NCBI RefSeq assembly: GCF_900110065.1
Contig: NZ_FOCI01000005.1
Coordinates: forward strand, 118,998-182,997
Length of the DNA stretch: 64,000 nucleotides
Origin: Loktanella fryxellensis
GTDB lineage: Bacteria; Pseudomonadota; Alphaproteobacteria; Rhodobacterales; Rhodobacteraceae
Direction of reading: 5' to 3'
A program made the translations under genes and the position numbers. Positions 35,147 to 44,990 of the stretch are shown here, one piece after another (the first letter of the stretch is position 1; every line of letters begins with the position of its first letter). The notes under the pieces are model-generated. The model worked only from the letters and a program-made list of their open reading frames with translations. It had not been told where the DNA came from and made no database searches.

Positions 35147-35179
35147 CTGCATCCGAATCGGCGCGGCCCGTGTCCTTAC
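35147..35179 (+). promoter_or_regulatory. ECF-type promoter of the DUF4394 gene
   Basis: CTGCATCC (35147-35154), 14 bp, CGTGTCCTTAC (35169-35179), identical in both boxes and spacing to the motif before the sigma gene. It lies about 50 bp before the DUF4394 start and marks that gene as a probable target of the sigma factor. Confidence 0.65.
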
Positions 35180-35231
35180 TGACATGGACGGCCAGACAGG
35201 CCGCCACGACTGTAACCCAAGAGGATGTATC

Positions 35232-36014
35232 ATGCTTCGTATCGCAGTTTACTCGACCACCGCCCTGACCCTGTCGATGGGTGCCGCCCACGCCGCCCCC
35301 GCCGTGGCGCTGGTCGGTGACAAGACACTGGTGATGTTCGACACCGACACGCGCACCGTCAGCGGCACCATCGAGGTGACGGGCGTGGACAGCCTGCTGG
35401 GCTTCGACCTGCGCCCCGCCGACAACACGCTGGTCGGCGTGACCCCTGACATGGTGATCGTCACCATCGACCCCGCCACCGGTGCCACGACCGAGCTGTC
35501 CACCATGGACACGCCGCTAACCGTCGGCGATGCGCCCGTCGTCGTCGACTTCAACCCGATGGCCGACCGTCTGCGGTTCATGACCGGCACCACCAACCAC
35601 CGCGTCGACGTGACCACCGGCGCCGTCACCGTCGATGGTGAGCTCGCGTTCGTCGAAGGCGACATGCATGCGGGCGAGGTGCCGAACACCGTCGCCGCCG
35701 CCTACATCAACAGCTTCGGCACGCCGGAAGCCACCGCGATGTACAACATCGACGCCACTATCGGTGGCCTGATCCAGCAGACCGCACCGAACGACGGCAC
35801 GCTGGCCGCCATCGGCACGCTGGGCCTGACCGAGCCCGCAGCGACCTACGCCTTCGACGTTCAGGGCACCGAGGCGGGCGAGAACACCGCGTTCCTCGTG
35901 AACGGCACGACCCTCTACACCGTCGATCTGGAAACGGGCATGGCCACCGAGGCCGGTTCGATCGAAGGCGTAGACGGCGACATCCGCGACATCGCGATCC
36001 TCCCCGCGATGTAA
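35232..36014 (+). CDS. Exported DUF4394 protein
   Basis: 260 aa with a signal peptide cleaved near AHA-AP (residue 21). The rest is beta-propeller-like, with repeated strands such as GDKTLVMFDTDTRTVSGTIE, FDLRPADNTLVGVTPDM, VDFNPMADRLRF and TLYTVDLETG, matching DUF4394. These are secreted or periplasmic proteins of unknown activity. It shares a promoter motif with the divergent ECF sigma gene, so it is probably a regulon member. An AGAGGA ribosome site precedes ATG 35232. A hairpin follows the stop. Confidence 0.85.
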   Translation: MLRIAVYSTTALTLSMGAAHAAPAVALVGDKTLVMFDTDTRTVSGTIEVTGVDSLLGFDLRPADNTLVGVTPDMVIVTIDPATGATTELSTMDTPLTVGDAPVVVDFNPMADRLRFMTGTTNHRVDVTTGAVTVDGELAFVEGDMHAGEVPNTVAAAYINSFGTPEATAMYNIDATIGGLIQQTAPNDGTLAAIGTLGLTEPAATYAFDVQGTEAGENTAFLVNGTTLYTVDLETGMATEAGSIEGVDGDIRDIAILPAM

Positions 36015-36023
36015 GCGGACCCT

Positions 36024-36050
36024 GGCGCGGCCCCCACACGGGGCCGCGCC
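36024..36050 (+). terminator. Hairpin terminator after the DUF4394 gene
   Basis: GGCGCGGCCCC (36024-36034) pairs with GGGGCCGCGCC (36040-36050) around CACAC, 9 nt after the stop codon. Confidence 0.7.
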
Positions 36051-36146
36051 GCACCTGCTGCCGCGACCGTCACAGGATCATGGCAACCGGTCCGACCCTG
36101 CGCTCATCCTGCACCGATCCGCCACGCATGGCCTGCAGGAGCCCTT

Positions 36147-36662
36147 ATGGAACGTCGGATCGAACGCAGCCTCTTTGCCAGCCGCTGGTTGTTGGCACCG
36201 ATGGATCCGGGCCTCGTCGTCACGGTCGCGGTGCTGGTGTGAACCTTTGCGCTGCAACTCTACGCCTTCATGCTCAGCATCCCCGGCCTGACACTGGACG
36301 ACGCAATCCTTGGCGTGCTGTCGCTGATCGATCTGTCGCTGGCGGCGAACCTTCTGATGATCGTGATCTTTTCCGGCTACGAGAATTTCGTCAGCCGCAT
36401 GGACATCGACGACCACCGTGACCGTCCATCATGGCAGGGCGACGTGGATTTCACGGAGCTGAAGCTGAAACTCGTCGCATCCATCGTCGCCATTTCGGGC
36501 ATCCACCTGCTGAAGGTCTTCATGGACATCGCCAAATACACCAGCGCGCAGATCGGCTGGATGGTGACGATCCATCTGGTCTTCGAGATCTCGGGCGTGC
36601 TGCTGGCGGCGATGGACTGGATCGCCAACTACGGCAAGACGCTGAAGGTCCGCAAGGGCTGA
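36147..36662 (+). pseudogene. UPF0114 (YqhA) family membrane protein with in-frame TGA at codon 32
   Basis: Reading from ATG 36147 gives MERRIERSLFASRWLLAP, the normal start of UPF0114 proteins. At 36240-36242 a TGA interrupts the first membrane segment (...TVAVLV-stop-TFALQLYAF). The same frame then continues with all later family motifs: LSLIDLSLAANLLMIVIFSG, GYENFVSRMD, WQGDVDFTELK and AAMDWIANYGKTLKV. A TGG-to-TGA change would explain it. The downstream part could start at ATG 36270 (130 aa), but it would lack the first membrane segment. It is therefore a nonsense mutation, a sequencing error or, less likely, readthrough. Confidence 0.7.
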
Positions 36663-36667
36663 TCCCG

Positions 36668-36699
36668 TCGGCCGGGCGTCAGGGGACGCCCGGCCGACA
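36668..36699. terminator. Bidirectional hairpin between the UPF0114 gene and tctA
   Basis: GTCGGCCGGGCGT (36668-36680) pairs with ACGCCCGGCCGAC (36687-36699), a 13-bp stem with a CAGGGG loop, placed between two converging genes. Confidence 0.75.
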
Positions 36700-36705
36700 C
36701 CGCGA

Positions 36706-38223
36706 TCAATCCTCGGCGGCGGCGACCTTGCTCAGCACGTCGCCCTTGCCGCGCCACCGCAGCAGCGGCGGCACCACGAGGCCGAGGAATGCGAGTGTCA
36801 GCAGCACCGCCGACACCGGCGAGGCGACAAGCGTTGTCCAGTCGCCTTGGCTGATCGCAAGTGCCCGGCGCAACTGCTGTTCCGCCATCGGGCCGAGGAT
36901 CAGGCCCACCACCACGGGCGCGATGGGATAGGCGTGCAACCGCATCAGGTAGCCCATGATCCCGAAGATCATCAGCATCGACAATTCCACCGGCGACGGG
37001 TTCACGCCGATGGTGCCCAGTGTGGCGAACAGCAGGATACCCGCATAGAGCCAGTGCCGCGGGATCGTCAGCAGGCGCACCCACAGGCGGATCAGCGGCA
37101 GGTTCAGGACCAGCAGCATCACGTTCGCCACCAGAAGGCTGGCGATCAGCCCCCAGACCAGCGTCGGTGCCGTCACGAAGAGGAGCGGTCCCGGTTGCAG
37201 GCCGAACTGCTGGAACCCCGCCAGCATGATCGCCGCCGTCGCCGTCGTGGGCAGACCCAGCGTCAGCAGCGGCACCAGCGTCCCGGCGGCGGCGGCGTTG
37301 TTCGCAGCCTCCGGACCTGCCACGCCCTCGATGGCGCCGTGGCCGAACTCCTCGGGCTTGCGGGCAAAGCGTTTCTCGCTGCCATAGGACAGGAAGCTCG
37401 CGATGTCGGCGCCGCCAGCGGGCATCGCCCCGATGGGAAAGCCGATGGCCGTGCCGCGCAGCCAGGGTCGCCACGACCTGCTCCAGTCCTCGCGCGTCAT
37501 GCGGACGGACCCCTTGATCGCGTGGATCTTGTCGTGCATCGCAGACCCCTGGGCTGCGACGAACAGCGCCTCGCCCACCGCGAACATGGCGACCGCCAGC
37601 GTCGTGACCTCGACCCCGTCCAGCAGTTGCGGCACGCCGAACGACAGCCGCGCCTGCCCCGTCAGCCCGTCGATCCCGACGACACCAAGGGCCAAACCCA
37701 CGAAGAGCGAGGTCAGCCCCTTCATCGTGCTGTCGCCGAAGGCGGCGGACACGGTGATGAAAGCCAGCATCATCAGTGCGAAATAATCGCGCGGGCCCAG
37801 CACCAGCGCCAGCTTCACCACGAAGGGTGCGAGGAACGCCAGCGCCAGCGTGGCCAGCAGGCCGGCCACGAACGACCCGATGGCCGCCGTCGCCAGCGCG
37901 GGCCCCCCGCGCCCGGCGCGGGCCATCTTGTTGCCCTCGAGCGCCGTGACGATGGATGCGCTTTCACCCGGCGTGTTCAGCAGGATCGACGTGGTCGATC
38001 CGCCGTACATCCCGCCGTAATAAATGCCAGCGAACATGATCAGCGATCCGGCAGGGTCGAGGCCGTAGGTGACGGGCAGCAGGAGTGCCACGGTCAGCGC
38101 GGGCCCGATGCCCGGCAGCACGCCAACGGCGGTCCCCAGGGTCACGCCGATCAGCGCATAGAGCAGAATCATCGGCTGCATCGCCGTGGCCAGACCCTGC
38201 GCCAGAAAGCCAAAGGTATCCAT
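36706..38223 (-). CDS. tctA: Tripartite tricarboxylate transporter large permease TctA
   Basis: 505 aa, about 12 membrane segments. TctA signatures are visible: [20 protein letters not shown] near residue 30, [20 protein letters not shown] and the second half's [20 protein letters not shown]. It forms the large channel subunit of a secondary, binding-protein-dependent carboxylate transporter. It lies last in tctCBA, 1 bp after tctB. The substrate is unknown; citrate, tartrate or phthalate-like acids are typical. Confidence 0.93.
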   Translation of the reverse strand: MDTFGFLAQGLATAMQPMILLYALIGVTLGTAVGVLPGIGPALTVALLLPVTYGLDPAGSLIMFAGIYYGGMYGGSTTSILLNTPGESASIVTALEGNKMARAGRGGPALATAAIGSFVAGLLATLALAFLAPFVVKLALVLGPRDYFALMMLAFITVSAAFGDSTMKGLTSLFVGLALGVVGIDGLTGQARLSFGVPQLLDGVEVTTLAVAMFAVGEALFVAAQGSAMHDKIHAIKGSVRMTREDWSRSWRPWLRGTAIGFPIGAMPAGGADIASFLSYGSEKRFARKPEEFGHGAIEGVAGPEAANNAAAAGTLVPLLTLGLPTTATAAIMLAGFQQFGLQPGPLLFVTAPTLVWGLIASLLVANVMLLVLNLPLIRLWVRLLTIPRHWLYAGILLFATLGTIGVNPSPVELSMLMIFGIMGYLMRLHAYPIAPVVVGLILGPMAEQQLRRALAISQGDWTTLVASPVSAVLLTLAFLGLVVPPLLRWRGKGDVLSKVAAAED

Positions 38224-38224
38224 G

Positions 38225-38716
38225 TCAGCTCCCGAAGATCGTCAGTTCCAGCCATCCGGCCGGCAGGTTCAGCCTGAGCAGCTGGTCGAAGACGCCATAG
38301 ACGGCGATGGCCAGCACGATGCCGACGGGCACGCTGATCGCCGGATTGCGATGACCGAAGGCGCTGGCGGTGCAGGCGAAGAGCAGGCCCGACGCGATGG
38401 AGAAGCCGGTGATGCGCAACAGCACGAGTTGCAGCAGCAGGCCACCGACGATCAGACCGACGGGCCCCAGATGCTGCACCGGCAAACCGACAGGACCGCT
38501 GCGCAAGCCCTTGACGACATGGGCGATCGCCAGAAGGACCAGCACGACGCCCACGAAGATGGGCGCATCGCCAGACCCCACGCCGGAATAGCCGCCGTTG
38601 TCGGGACTGGCACGGCCCTGCACGATGAAGGTGCCGCCGACGGCGGCAAGCATGACCGCGATGACAAGCGCCGCCCCGTCGGGGCGGCGCTGCGGCCGGG
38701 TGGCCTGCCCGGTCAT
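38225..38716 (-). CDS. tctB: Tripartite tricarboxylate transporter small permease TctB
   Basis: 163 aa with four hydrophobic segments (e.g. [20 protein letters not shown] and [20 protein letters not shown]), typical of the poorly conserved TctB subunit. ATG 38716 overlaps the tctC stop (ATGA), and tctA follows after one base. Position between tctC and tctA makes the assignment firm. Confidence 0.88.
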   Translation of the reverse strand: MTGQATRPQRRPDGAALVIAVMLAAVGGTFIVQGRASPDNGGYSGVGSGDAPIFVGVVLVLLAIAHVVKGLRSGPVGLPVQHLGPVGLIVGGLLLQLVLLRITGFSIASGLLFACTASAFGHRNPAISVPVGIVLAIAVYGVFDQLLRLNLPAGWLELTIFGS

Positions 38717-39657
38717 TGGACCAGACCGATGTCCTTCAGGACCACGGTGGTCGCTTCGATGTCGGCGGCCAGTTGCGTGTCGAAATCAGCACCCGACAGA
38801 TAGGTGTTAGCCCAGTTCTGGGTTTCCAGCGTCTCGGCCCAGGAGGCAGAGTTCACCATCGCGTCGATGTCGGCGGTGACGGCGGCCTTCTGTTCCTCGG
38901 TCAGGCCGGGGGCTGCCGCGACCATGCGCCAGTTCTGCACGTCCACGTCATAGCCCGACTCCATCAGGGTCGGCGCATCGGTGCCCACCCAGCGTTCGGC
39001 GGTGGACACGGCCAGCATCCGCATGGTGCCGGCTTCGACCTGCGGCAGGAACTCGCCCACGCCGGAAATGCCGACCGTCACCTGATTGCCGAGGATCGCG
39101 GCCAGCGCCTCGCCGCCGCCGGAGAAGGCGACGTAGTTGATCAGGGTCGGATCGACACCAGCCGCCTTGGCCAGCAGGCCCACGGTGATGTGGTCGACAC
39201 CACCGGCAGAGCCGCCGGCCCACGACACGGAACCCGGATCGGCCTTCAACATCTCGACCAGTTCTTCGATGGTCTGGACCGGGCTGTTGGCGGACACGGC
39301 GATGCCCACCGCTTCGCCGGTCAAGCGGGCGATCGGGGTCACGTCGGCCAGCGACACGGGGGACGCGTTGGTCAGGATCGCGCCGACCATGACGTAGCCG
39401 CCGACGATCAGCTGGTTGGCGTCGCCGCTGGCGCTGGAGGCGAACTGCGCCAGCCCCACGGTGCCACCGGCGCCGGGCACGTTCTGGACCTGCACGTTGC
39501 CGGAAATGCCCTCTTGCTGCAGGACGGTCTGCATGGCGCGCGCCGTGCCATCCCAGCCGCCGCCGGGTGCTGCAGGTGCAATGATCGTGTAATCGGCGGC
39601 AAAGGCCGGCATGGCGCAGACGGCGGCCAGTGCGACGCTCAGAAGCGTGTGTTTCAT
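38713..39657 (-). CDS. tctC: Tripartite tricarboxylate transporter substrate-binding protein TctC
   Basis: 314 aa. A signal peptide ([20 protein letters not shown]) precedes a Bug/TctC fold with [17 protein letters not shown] and [13 protein letters not shown], the conserved carboxylate-binding loops, and [20 protein letters not shown]. It captures an organic acid in the periplasm and delivers it to TctAB. ATG 39657 is preceded by GGAGGAGATC. It follows the other binding-protein gene on the same strand after 133 bp. Confidence 0.92.
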   Translation of the reverse strand: MKHTLLSVALAAVCAMPAFAADYTIIAPAAPGGGWDGTARAMQTVLQQEGISGNVQVQNVPGAGGTVGLAQFASSASGDANQLIVGGYVMVGAILTNASPVSLADVTPIARLTGEAVGIAVSANSPVQTIEELVEMLKADPGSVSWAGGSAGGVDHITVGLLAKAAGVDPTLINYVAFSGGGEALAAILGNQVTVGISGVGEFLPQVEAGTMRMLAVSTAERWVGTDAPTLMESGYDVDVQNWRMVAAAPGLTEEQKAAVTADIDAMVNSASWAETLETQNWANTYLSGADFDTQLAADIEATTVVLKDIGLVQ

Positions 39658-39790
39658 TTCGGATCTCCTCCCGTGGCGCAGGGGATGCGCCGGTGTTTGT
39701 GTTCGGTGCGAACGTCGGGCGTCACCTCCCCGTGACACTCGCCGTGCATGTTCAGCACACGAACCTGACAACAAGCTGACAGCGCCCGCC

Positions 39791-40873
39791 CTATCTGGCA
39801 AGCGCTGCCGCATCCCCCGACAGCGCCGCAGCCCATGTCCGCAGCAGCCGCGCGCGGTTCGCCTGATCCAGATAGGCCATCACGCCCGGGCTGACCGGGA
39901 CCGGCTGCAGCCCGGCCCCCAGCCCCGACAGGCTGCCCTCACCACCCGCGTCGGTGACGCCAAGGCTGACCGACGGCAGGCGCAGGCGGTCCGACAGCAC
40001 CGTCTGGCCCGCGTCGGAGGCGAGCCATGCCAGCAGGTCGCGCCCCAGATCGGGCCGCGCCGCCGCCCGCGGCACCAGCCCCACGCGGCTGATGACCACG
40101 GTATAGTCGCGCAGCAGGACCAGCCCCAGATCGGGCCGCACCCGCGCCTGATCCGCGGCGTAGGAGCCGAGGATGTTGTAACCCAGCAGCAGGCGCCCGT
40201 CGGCCACCCGGTCGATGATGTCCTGACTGGTCGGATAGGTCTGCAGCCCCGCCCGTGCCATCGCCGCCAGCATGCCCCAGACGTCGGGAAAGCGGTCCGC
40301 ATCGCGCGCCATGAAGAGGTAGCCCACCGCCGAGGCCGCGATGTCATAGGTACCGACCCGGGGCGCGCCGGTCTTGGGCAGCGCCGCCAGCCAGTCGAGG
40401 ATCGCAAGCCGCGACTGCGGCGGGCCGTCCGGGAACGATGGCTTGTGATAGACGACGACCGCCGGTTCCAGCGTCAGGGCATAGGCCATGTCCTGCCAGC
40501 GCGCCCAGACCGGCCAGTCTCGGCGCAAGGCGACGGGCTGTGCATAGCCGTCGTTCGCCAGCTTCATCTGCACGTCCATCGCGGAGGAGAAGACGAAATC
40601 GGCGGATGGCCCGCCCGCATCCGTCTCGGCGCGCACGCGTGTGGCGATCTGGTCCGCCAGCAGATCCTCGTAGCGGACGGTGACATCGGGGTGCTGGGCC
40701 TGAAAGCCCGCGATCAGCGGCGCGGCCAGCGGCTGGTCCAGCGTGGAATAGACGACGACCTGCACGCGCGTGCTGCCATCCGGGGCCGGATAGGTGACGG
40801 CCTCTGCCACGGCCTGCCCAGACAGGCCAGACAGCCCCATCACGATCAAGCTGAACAGACGGACCGGTCCCAT
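39791..40873 (-). CDS. Periplasmic solute-binding protein linked to the TctDE sensor
   Basis: 360 aa. After a signal peptide (about 23 residues, ending QAVA-EA) the protein has the type 2 binding-protein pattern of iron(III)/spermidine-like family 1: VVVYSTLDQPLAAPLIAGFQ, FVFSSAMDVQMKLANDGYAQ and SQDIIDRVADGRLLLGYNIL. It has no ABC permease nearby. Its place between tctCBA and the divergent tctDE suggests it is an accessory sensor or a second binding protein for the same acid. The gap to tctD is 81 bp. Function is inferred from position only. Confidence 0.75.
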   Translation of the reverse strand: MGPVRLFSLIVMGLSGLSGQAVAEAVTYPAPDGSTRVQVVVYSTLDQPLAAPLIAGFQAQHPDVTVRYEDLLADQIATRVRAETDAGGPSADFVFSSAMDVQMKLANDGYAQPVALRRDWPVWARWQDMAYALTLEPAVVVYHKPSFPDGPPQSRLAILDWLAALPKTGAPRVGTYDIAASAVGYLFMARDADRFPDVWGMLAAMARAGLQTYPTSQDIIDRVADGRLLLGYNILGSYAADQARVRPDLGLVLLRDYTVVISRVGLVPRAAARPDLGRDLLAWLASDAGQTVLSDRLRLPSVSLGVTDAGGEGSLSGLGAGLQPVPVSPGVMAYLDQANRARLLRTWAAALSGDAAALAR

Positions 40874-40954
40874 CCGCGCAGCCTGCCCCACCCGCACCCT
40901 GTTCACAAGGGCGCGGCAACCCCCTAGCGTAGGAGCTTGCAGGGGGAGACCGGT

Positions 40955-41632
40955 TTGCGCATTTTGCTCGTCGAGGATGATCCGGCCCTGGCCGAGGCGC
41001 TGCTGTCGCTGCTGACCAGTGCCGGCTATGCCGTGGACCTCGTCCACGACGGCGAGGCGGCGCGCACGCTGGTGGCGGCCGAACGTTTCGATCTGATGAT
41101 CCTCGATCTGAACCTGCCGGAACTGGACGGGCTGTCGGTGCTGCGCGCGATGCGCGCGCAGGGCAACACTGCCGCCGTGATGATCCTGACTGCCCGCGGC
41201 GCACCCGAGGACCGGGTGCGCGGCCTCGACCTTGGGGCAGACGACTACATGGCGAAACCCTTTGACGTGCGCGAGTTCGAGGCCCGGGTGCGGTCGCTGC
41301 TGCGCCGTCAGGCGGGGCTGCGGTCGTCGGTCGTGACGCTGGGGCGGCTGACACTGGACCTGACGACGCGGCAGTTCATGGCGGACGGTCAGGCCATCGA
41401 CCTGCCGCCCCGCGAACGTGCCTTGCTGGAACTGCTGCACATGCGCGCGGGCAAGGTGGTGGCCAAGGACACCATCATGCAGTCGCTGACCAGCCTCGAC
41501 GACATGCTGTCGGACAATGCGATCGAGCAATATGTCTCGCGGCTCCGGCGCAGGCTGGCGCCGCTGGGGCTGGTGCTGCGCACCGTGCGCGGCATCGGCT
41601 ATCTGCTGGAAAAGCCGGCAGAGGCACCGTGA
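40955..41632 (+). CDS. tctD: OmpR-type response regulator (TctD)
   Basis: 225 aa from a TTG start. The receiver domain shows LLVEDDPALAEAL, the phosphoacceptor Asp in LMILDLNLPELDG and the Lys in MAKPFDVREFEAR. The C-terminal winged helix ends with YVSRLRRRLAPLGLVLRTVR and GIGYLLEK. TTG 40955 is chosen because AGGGGGAGA lies just before it and the product then begins directly with the receiver strand. The stop overlaps the kinase start (GTGA). It probably activates tctCBA in response to external carboxylate. Confidence 0.9.
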   Translation: MRILLVEDDPALAEALLSLLTSAGYAVDLVHDGEAARTLVAAERFDLMILDLNLPELDGLSVLRAMRAQGNTAAVMILTARGAPEDRVRGLDLGADDYMAKPFDVREFEARVRSLLRRQAGLRSSVVTLGRLTLDLTTRQFMADGQAIDLPPRERALLELLHMRAGKVVAKDTIMQSLTSLDDMLSDNAIEQYVSRLRRRLAPLGLVLRTVRGIGYLLEKPAEAP

Positions 41633-43062
41633 AGGCCGCCCCCGTCCTCGCACCAGCGCGCGCGTGGTCCCTGCGCCGCCGCCTGATGCTGCGCCTGCTG
41701 CTGGCCACTCTGCTGCTGGGCACGCTGGCGCTGGCCGACACGTGGCGCGAGGCGCGGCAGACTGCGCAGATCGTGTCGGACCGGGTCCTGGTCGGATCGG
41801 CGCTGGCCATCGCCGAGGGCGTGTCGCTGGACACCGCAGGCGGGCTGGAGGTGGACGTGCCCTATGCGGCGATCGAGATGCTGACCTCCACCGCGCAGGA
41901 CAACGTGTTCTACCGTGTCGACTGGGGCGCGGATGGGCGGTTCCTGACCGGCTATGACGATCTGCCGGTCGGCACCGTCACCGGGCCGGGCGTAGCCTTT
42001 GCCGACGGCAGCTATCGCGGCGTCGGCATCCGCAGCGCCACCCTGCGGCGCGAGGTGGCGACAGGAGAGGCGGCGATCCCCTTTACCTTTACCGTCACCG
42101 TCGCCGAATCGACCCGCGCCCGCGCCGCCCTCGCGCGCGCCATCCTGATCCGGTCCGCCCTGCGGCTGGGCGTGCTGGTGATCGGTGTCGTGGCCCTCGT
42201 CTGGGTCGCCGTCACCGTGGCCCTGCGTCCGTTGGTGCGGCTGGGCGACGTGATCGCCCTACGCTCGCCCGGCGACCTGCGCCCCGTCGCCGCCCCCACC
42301 CCGCAAGAGGTGGAGCCGCTGGTCGCCGCGATCAATTCCTTCATGGCGCGGCTGGGGTCGGCGCTGGGGGGACTGCGCAATTTCACCGGCAACGCCAGCC
42401 ACCAGTTGCGGACGCCGCTAGCTGTGGTGCGCACGCAACTGGCGCTGATCGACCGCAGCGACAGCCCTGCCGCCACCGCCCGCGCCACCGCACAGGCGCA
42501 GGCGGCGCTGGAACGCGCCGAACGGGTGCTGGCGCAGCTTCTGGTGCTGGCCCGCGTCGATGCGGGCACGTCGGAGGCCGCCTTGCGCCCCGTCGACGCA
42601 ACAGCCGTGGCCAAGGACGTAACCGTGGACATGGTCCCGGCGGCGCTGGCGCAGGACATCGACCTGGGGTTCGAGGGTGCCGTCGGCCCGCCGGTCCGCG
42701 CGGACGCCGTGCTTCTGGCCGAACTGCTGCGCAACCTGATCGCCAACGCCGTCAGCTATGCCGGGCGCGGTGCCGTGGTCACCGTGCGCGTCCACCGGAC
42801 CGCAGACCGGACGGTTGTCGAGGTCGAGGACGACGGCCCCGGCCTACCACCGGCCCGCCGCGCCGCACTGGCGCAGGCCCAGCGCGGCGTGGCGGGCCCG
42901 GTCGCCCTGCTGCCGCTGGAAGAGGCCGGCGGCATGGGTCTGGGACTGGCCGTGGCGGTCGAGATCGCGGACCTGTTTGGTGCGGCACTGCTGTTGGACG
43001 CCGGACCGCAGGACCGCGGCCTGATCGTGCGCCTGACGTTTCCGCCGGACGGGCCTGCCTGA
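41629..43062 (+). CDS. tctE: Sensor histidine kinase (TctE)
   Basis: 477 aa from GTG 41629. Two membrane segments (about 18-34 and 175-200) bracket a periplasmic 2CSK-type N-terminal domain (GYDDLPVGTVTGPGVAFADG). The HisKA box has His in NASHQLRTPLAVV. The ATPase domain has the N box ELLRNLIANAVSYAG, EDDGPGLPP and GMGLGLAVAVEIADLFGA. It pairs with TctD and senses the Tct substrate, perhaps through the binding protein encoded divergently. Confidence 0.9.
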   Translation: MKAAPVLAPARAWSLRRRLMLRLLLATLLLGTLALADTWREARQTAQIVSDRVLVGSALAIAEGVSLDTAGGLEVDVPYAAIEMLTSTAQDNVFYRVDWGADGRFLTGYDDLPVGTVTGPGVAFADGSYRGVGIRSATLRREVATGEAAIPFTFTVTVAESTRARAALARAILIRSALRLGVLVIGVVALVWVAVTVALRPLVRLGDVIALRSPGDLRPVAAPTPQEVEPLVAAINSFMARLGSALGGLRNFTGNASHQLRTPLAVVRTQLALIDRSDSPAATARATAQAQAALERAERVLAQLLVLARVDAGTSEAALRPVDATAVAKDVTVDMVPAALAQDIDLGFEGAVGPPVRADAVLLAELLRNLIANAVSYAGRGAVVTVRVHRTADRTVVEVEDDGPGLPPARRAALAQAQRGVAGPVALLPLEEAGGMGLGLAVAVEIADLFGAALLLDAGPQDRGLIVRLTFPPDGPA

Positions 43063-43589
43063 CGCGACGCCCGCTGCACCGATGCGGCGCGTCCGGATCG
43101 CCGACCGGCGTCAGGCGGGGGGGCTTGACCGCAGCACAGCGGGTCAGGCTTTGGCACATTCGGATGCCCTGCGAAAAGGGATCGCCCGTCCGGTGTTGGT
43201 GCCAGCATGGCGCAGCAGATCCACGCCCCGGCAGGCCGATTGTGGACCATGTGCCCCAGCCCCCGATCCACAGGCCGCCGAAGATGCAGCCCATGCGGGC
43301 TGACGGTGGTCGGTTTGCGCCGGACGACACGGTCGGGCCAGCCGATCCCCGGTCACCGCAGAGCGGTGTCGACTGGCGTGCTGGTAAATGGTAACGACAC
43401 GCGACACTGCCAGTTGCCGCAGAGACGTCATCGGGTGGGTGCGGCAGGACCGACTTGCGCCACCAGATGCCTTTGCGAAGGCCCTGTCATGCAAGTATGA
43501 CACGACGCAGTGCAGGCTGCAGGGTAGACGCCAGGGCGATCCTGCGCCCGGATCCCCTGCCCGACCGCCAACACACCGAGGACCGCCCC
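43063..43589. other. Gap of 527 bp without a supported gene
   Basis: It lies between tctE and chrA on the same strand. No reading frame in it shows family motifs, a good ribosome site and codon bias together. The last part must carry the chrA promoter, but no clear -35/-10 pair stands out. Confidence 0.5.
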
Positions 43590-44990
43590 ATGCCAGCCAC
43601 CCCGCCAACCGACCGCCCCTATCCCACCCTGCGCGATGCCACCCGCATCTGGGCGCGGATCGGTCTGCTCAGCTTCGGCGGGCCTGCCGGGCAGATCGCC
43701 CTGATGCACCGCGTGCTGGTCGAAGAGCAGAAGTGGCTGGGCGAGCGGCGGTTCCTCCATGCGCTGAACTACTGCATGCTGCTGCCCGGCCCGGAGGCCA
43801 TGCAGCTGGCGGTCTATATCGGCTGGCTGATGCACCGCACCGTCGGCGGGATCATCGCCGGTGTGCTCTTCGTGCTGCCGGGTCTGGTCGCGATCATGGG
43901 GCTGTCGTGGATCTATGCGATCTGGGGCGACACCGGCGTGCTGGAGGGGCTGTTCTTCGGCCTCAAGGCCGCGGTGCTGGCGATCGTGCTGCAGGCGGTG
44001 GTCCGCATCGGGTCGCGCACGCTGCGGAACCCTACGACGGTCGCCATCGCGGCGGCGTCCTTCCTTGCGATCTTTGCCTTCGGCGTGCCGTTTCCGGTCA
44101 TCATATTGACAGCGGCGCTGCTGGGCTTTGCCGGGGCGCGGGCCGGTCTTGCGGCCTTCGACGGCGGCGGCGGTCACGGTGGACCGGGCGGCGCACAGGT
44201 GGACGACGCCGACACCCTGCTGGGCGACGAAACACCTGCGCATACGCGGGTCAGCACGGGTTGGGCGATCCGCATCTCGGCGGTGTTCCTGTCGCTGTGG
44301 CTGCTGCCCGTGGCGGCACTATTCCTGTGGCTTGGCCCGCAGAACGTGTTTGCGCAGATTGCCGGGTTTTTCAGCGTGATGGCGGTCGTCACCTTTGGCG
44401 GCGCCTATGCGGTGCTGGCCTATGTCGCGCAGCAGGCGGTCGAGACCTATGGCTGGCTGGCCCCCGGCGAGATGCTGGACGGCCTCGGCATGGCGGAAAC
44501 CACGCCCGGGCCGCTGATCATGGTGACGCAGTTCGTGGGCTTCATGGGTGCATTGCGCGATGCCGGCCCGCTGCCGCCGCTGCTGGCAGCGACCCTGGGG
44601 GGGCTGCTGACAACCTGGGTGACCTTCGTGCCATGCTTTCTGTGGATCTTCCTCGGTGCGCCGTTCATCGAACGGCTGCGCGACAACCACGCCCTGACGG
44701 CGGCGCTGACGGCGGTGACGGCGGCGGTAGTGGGCGTCATTCTGAACTTGGCGCTGTGGTTCGGCCTGCACGTGCTGTTCACCGAGGTGCGTTCAGTGAC
44801 CGGTATGGGCCTCGATCTGGACTGGCCGGTCTGGACCACGCTGGACGTGGCGGCCCTGCTGCTGGTCTGCGTGGCGCTGATCGGGGTTTTCCGGCTCAGA
44901 CTGGGTGCCATCACGGTGCTGGGCCTGTGCGCCGCGGCAGGCGTGGCGCTGCAACTGGCGCGCGGTGCAGGCGCGACGTTGGGGGTCTGA
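43590..44990 (+). CDS. chrA: ChrA-type chromate efflux transporter
   Basis: 466 aa, the two-domain (long) form. Both halves carry the family motif: FGGPAGQIALMHRVLVEEQK with PGPEAMQLAVYIGW in the first, and FGGAYAVLAYVAQQAVETYG with ETTPGPLIMVTQFVGFMGAL in the second. A hydrophilic linker with GGGGHGGPGG separates them near residue 200. ChrA exports chromate, with sulfate as a likely competitor. ATG 43590 gives the usual short N-terminus. No chrB regulator is adjacent. Confidence 0.92.
   Translation: MPATPPTDRPYPTLRDATRIWARIGLLSFGGPAGQIALMHRVLVEEQKWLGERRFLHALNYCMLLPGPEAMQLAVYIGWLMHRTVGGIIAGVLFVLPGLVAIMGLSWIYAIWGDTGVLEGLFFGLKAAVLAIVLQAVVRIGSRTLRNPTTVAIAAASFLAIFAFGVPFPVIILTAALLGFAGARAGLAAFDGGGGHGGPGGAQVDDADTLLGDETPAHTRVSTGWAIRISAVFLSLWLLPVAALFLWLGPQNVFAQIAGFFSVMAVVTFGGAYAVLAYVAQQAVETYGWLAPGEMLDGLGMAETTPGPLIMVTQFVGFMGALRDAGPLPPLLAATLGGLLTTWVTFVPCFLWIFLGAPFIERLRDNHALTAALTAVTAAVVGVILNLALWFGLHVLFTEVRSVTGMGLDLDWPVWTTLDVAALLLVCVALIGVFRLRLGAITVLGLCAAAGVALQLARGAGATLGV

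Noticed and set aside
39701..39713. GTTCG-GTG-CGAAC palindrome upstream of tctC
   Set aside because: Short enough to arise by chance in high-GC DNA and lacks a second copy; not reported as an operator.
39751..39765. GTTC-N7-GAAC between the two binding-protein genes as a possible LexA site
   Set aside because: The halves are inverted rather than direct, unlike the GAAC-N7-GAAC or GTTC-N7-GTTC form, and the genes are not SOS-type.
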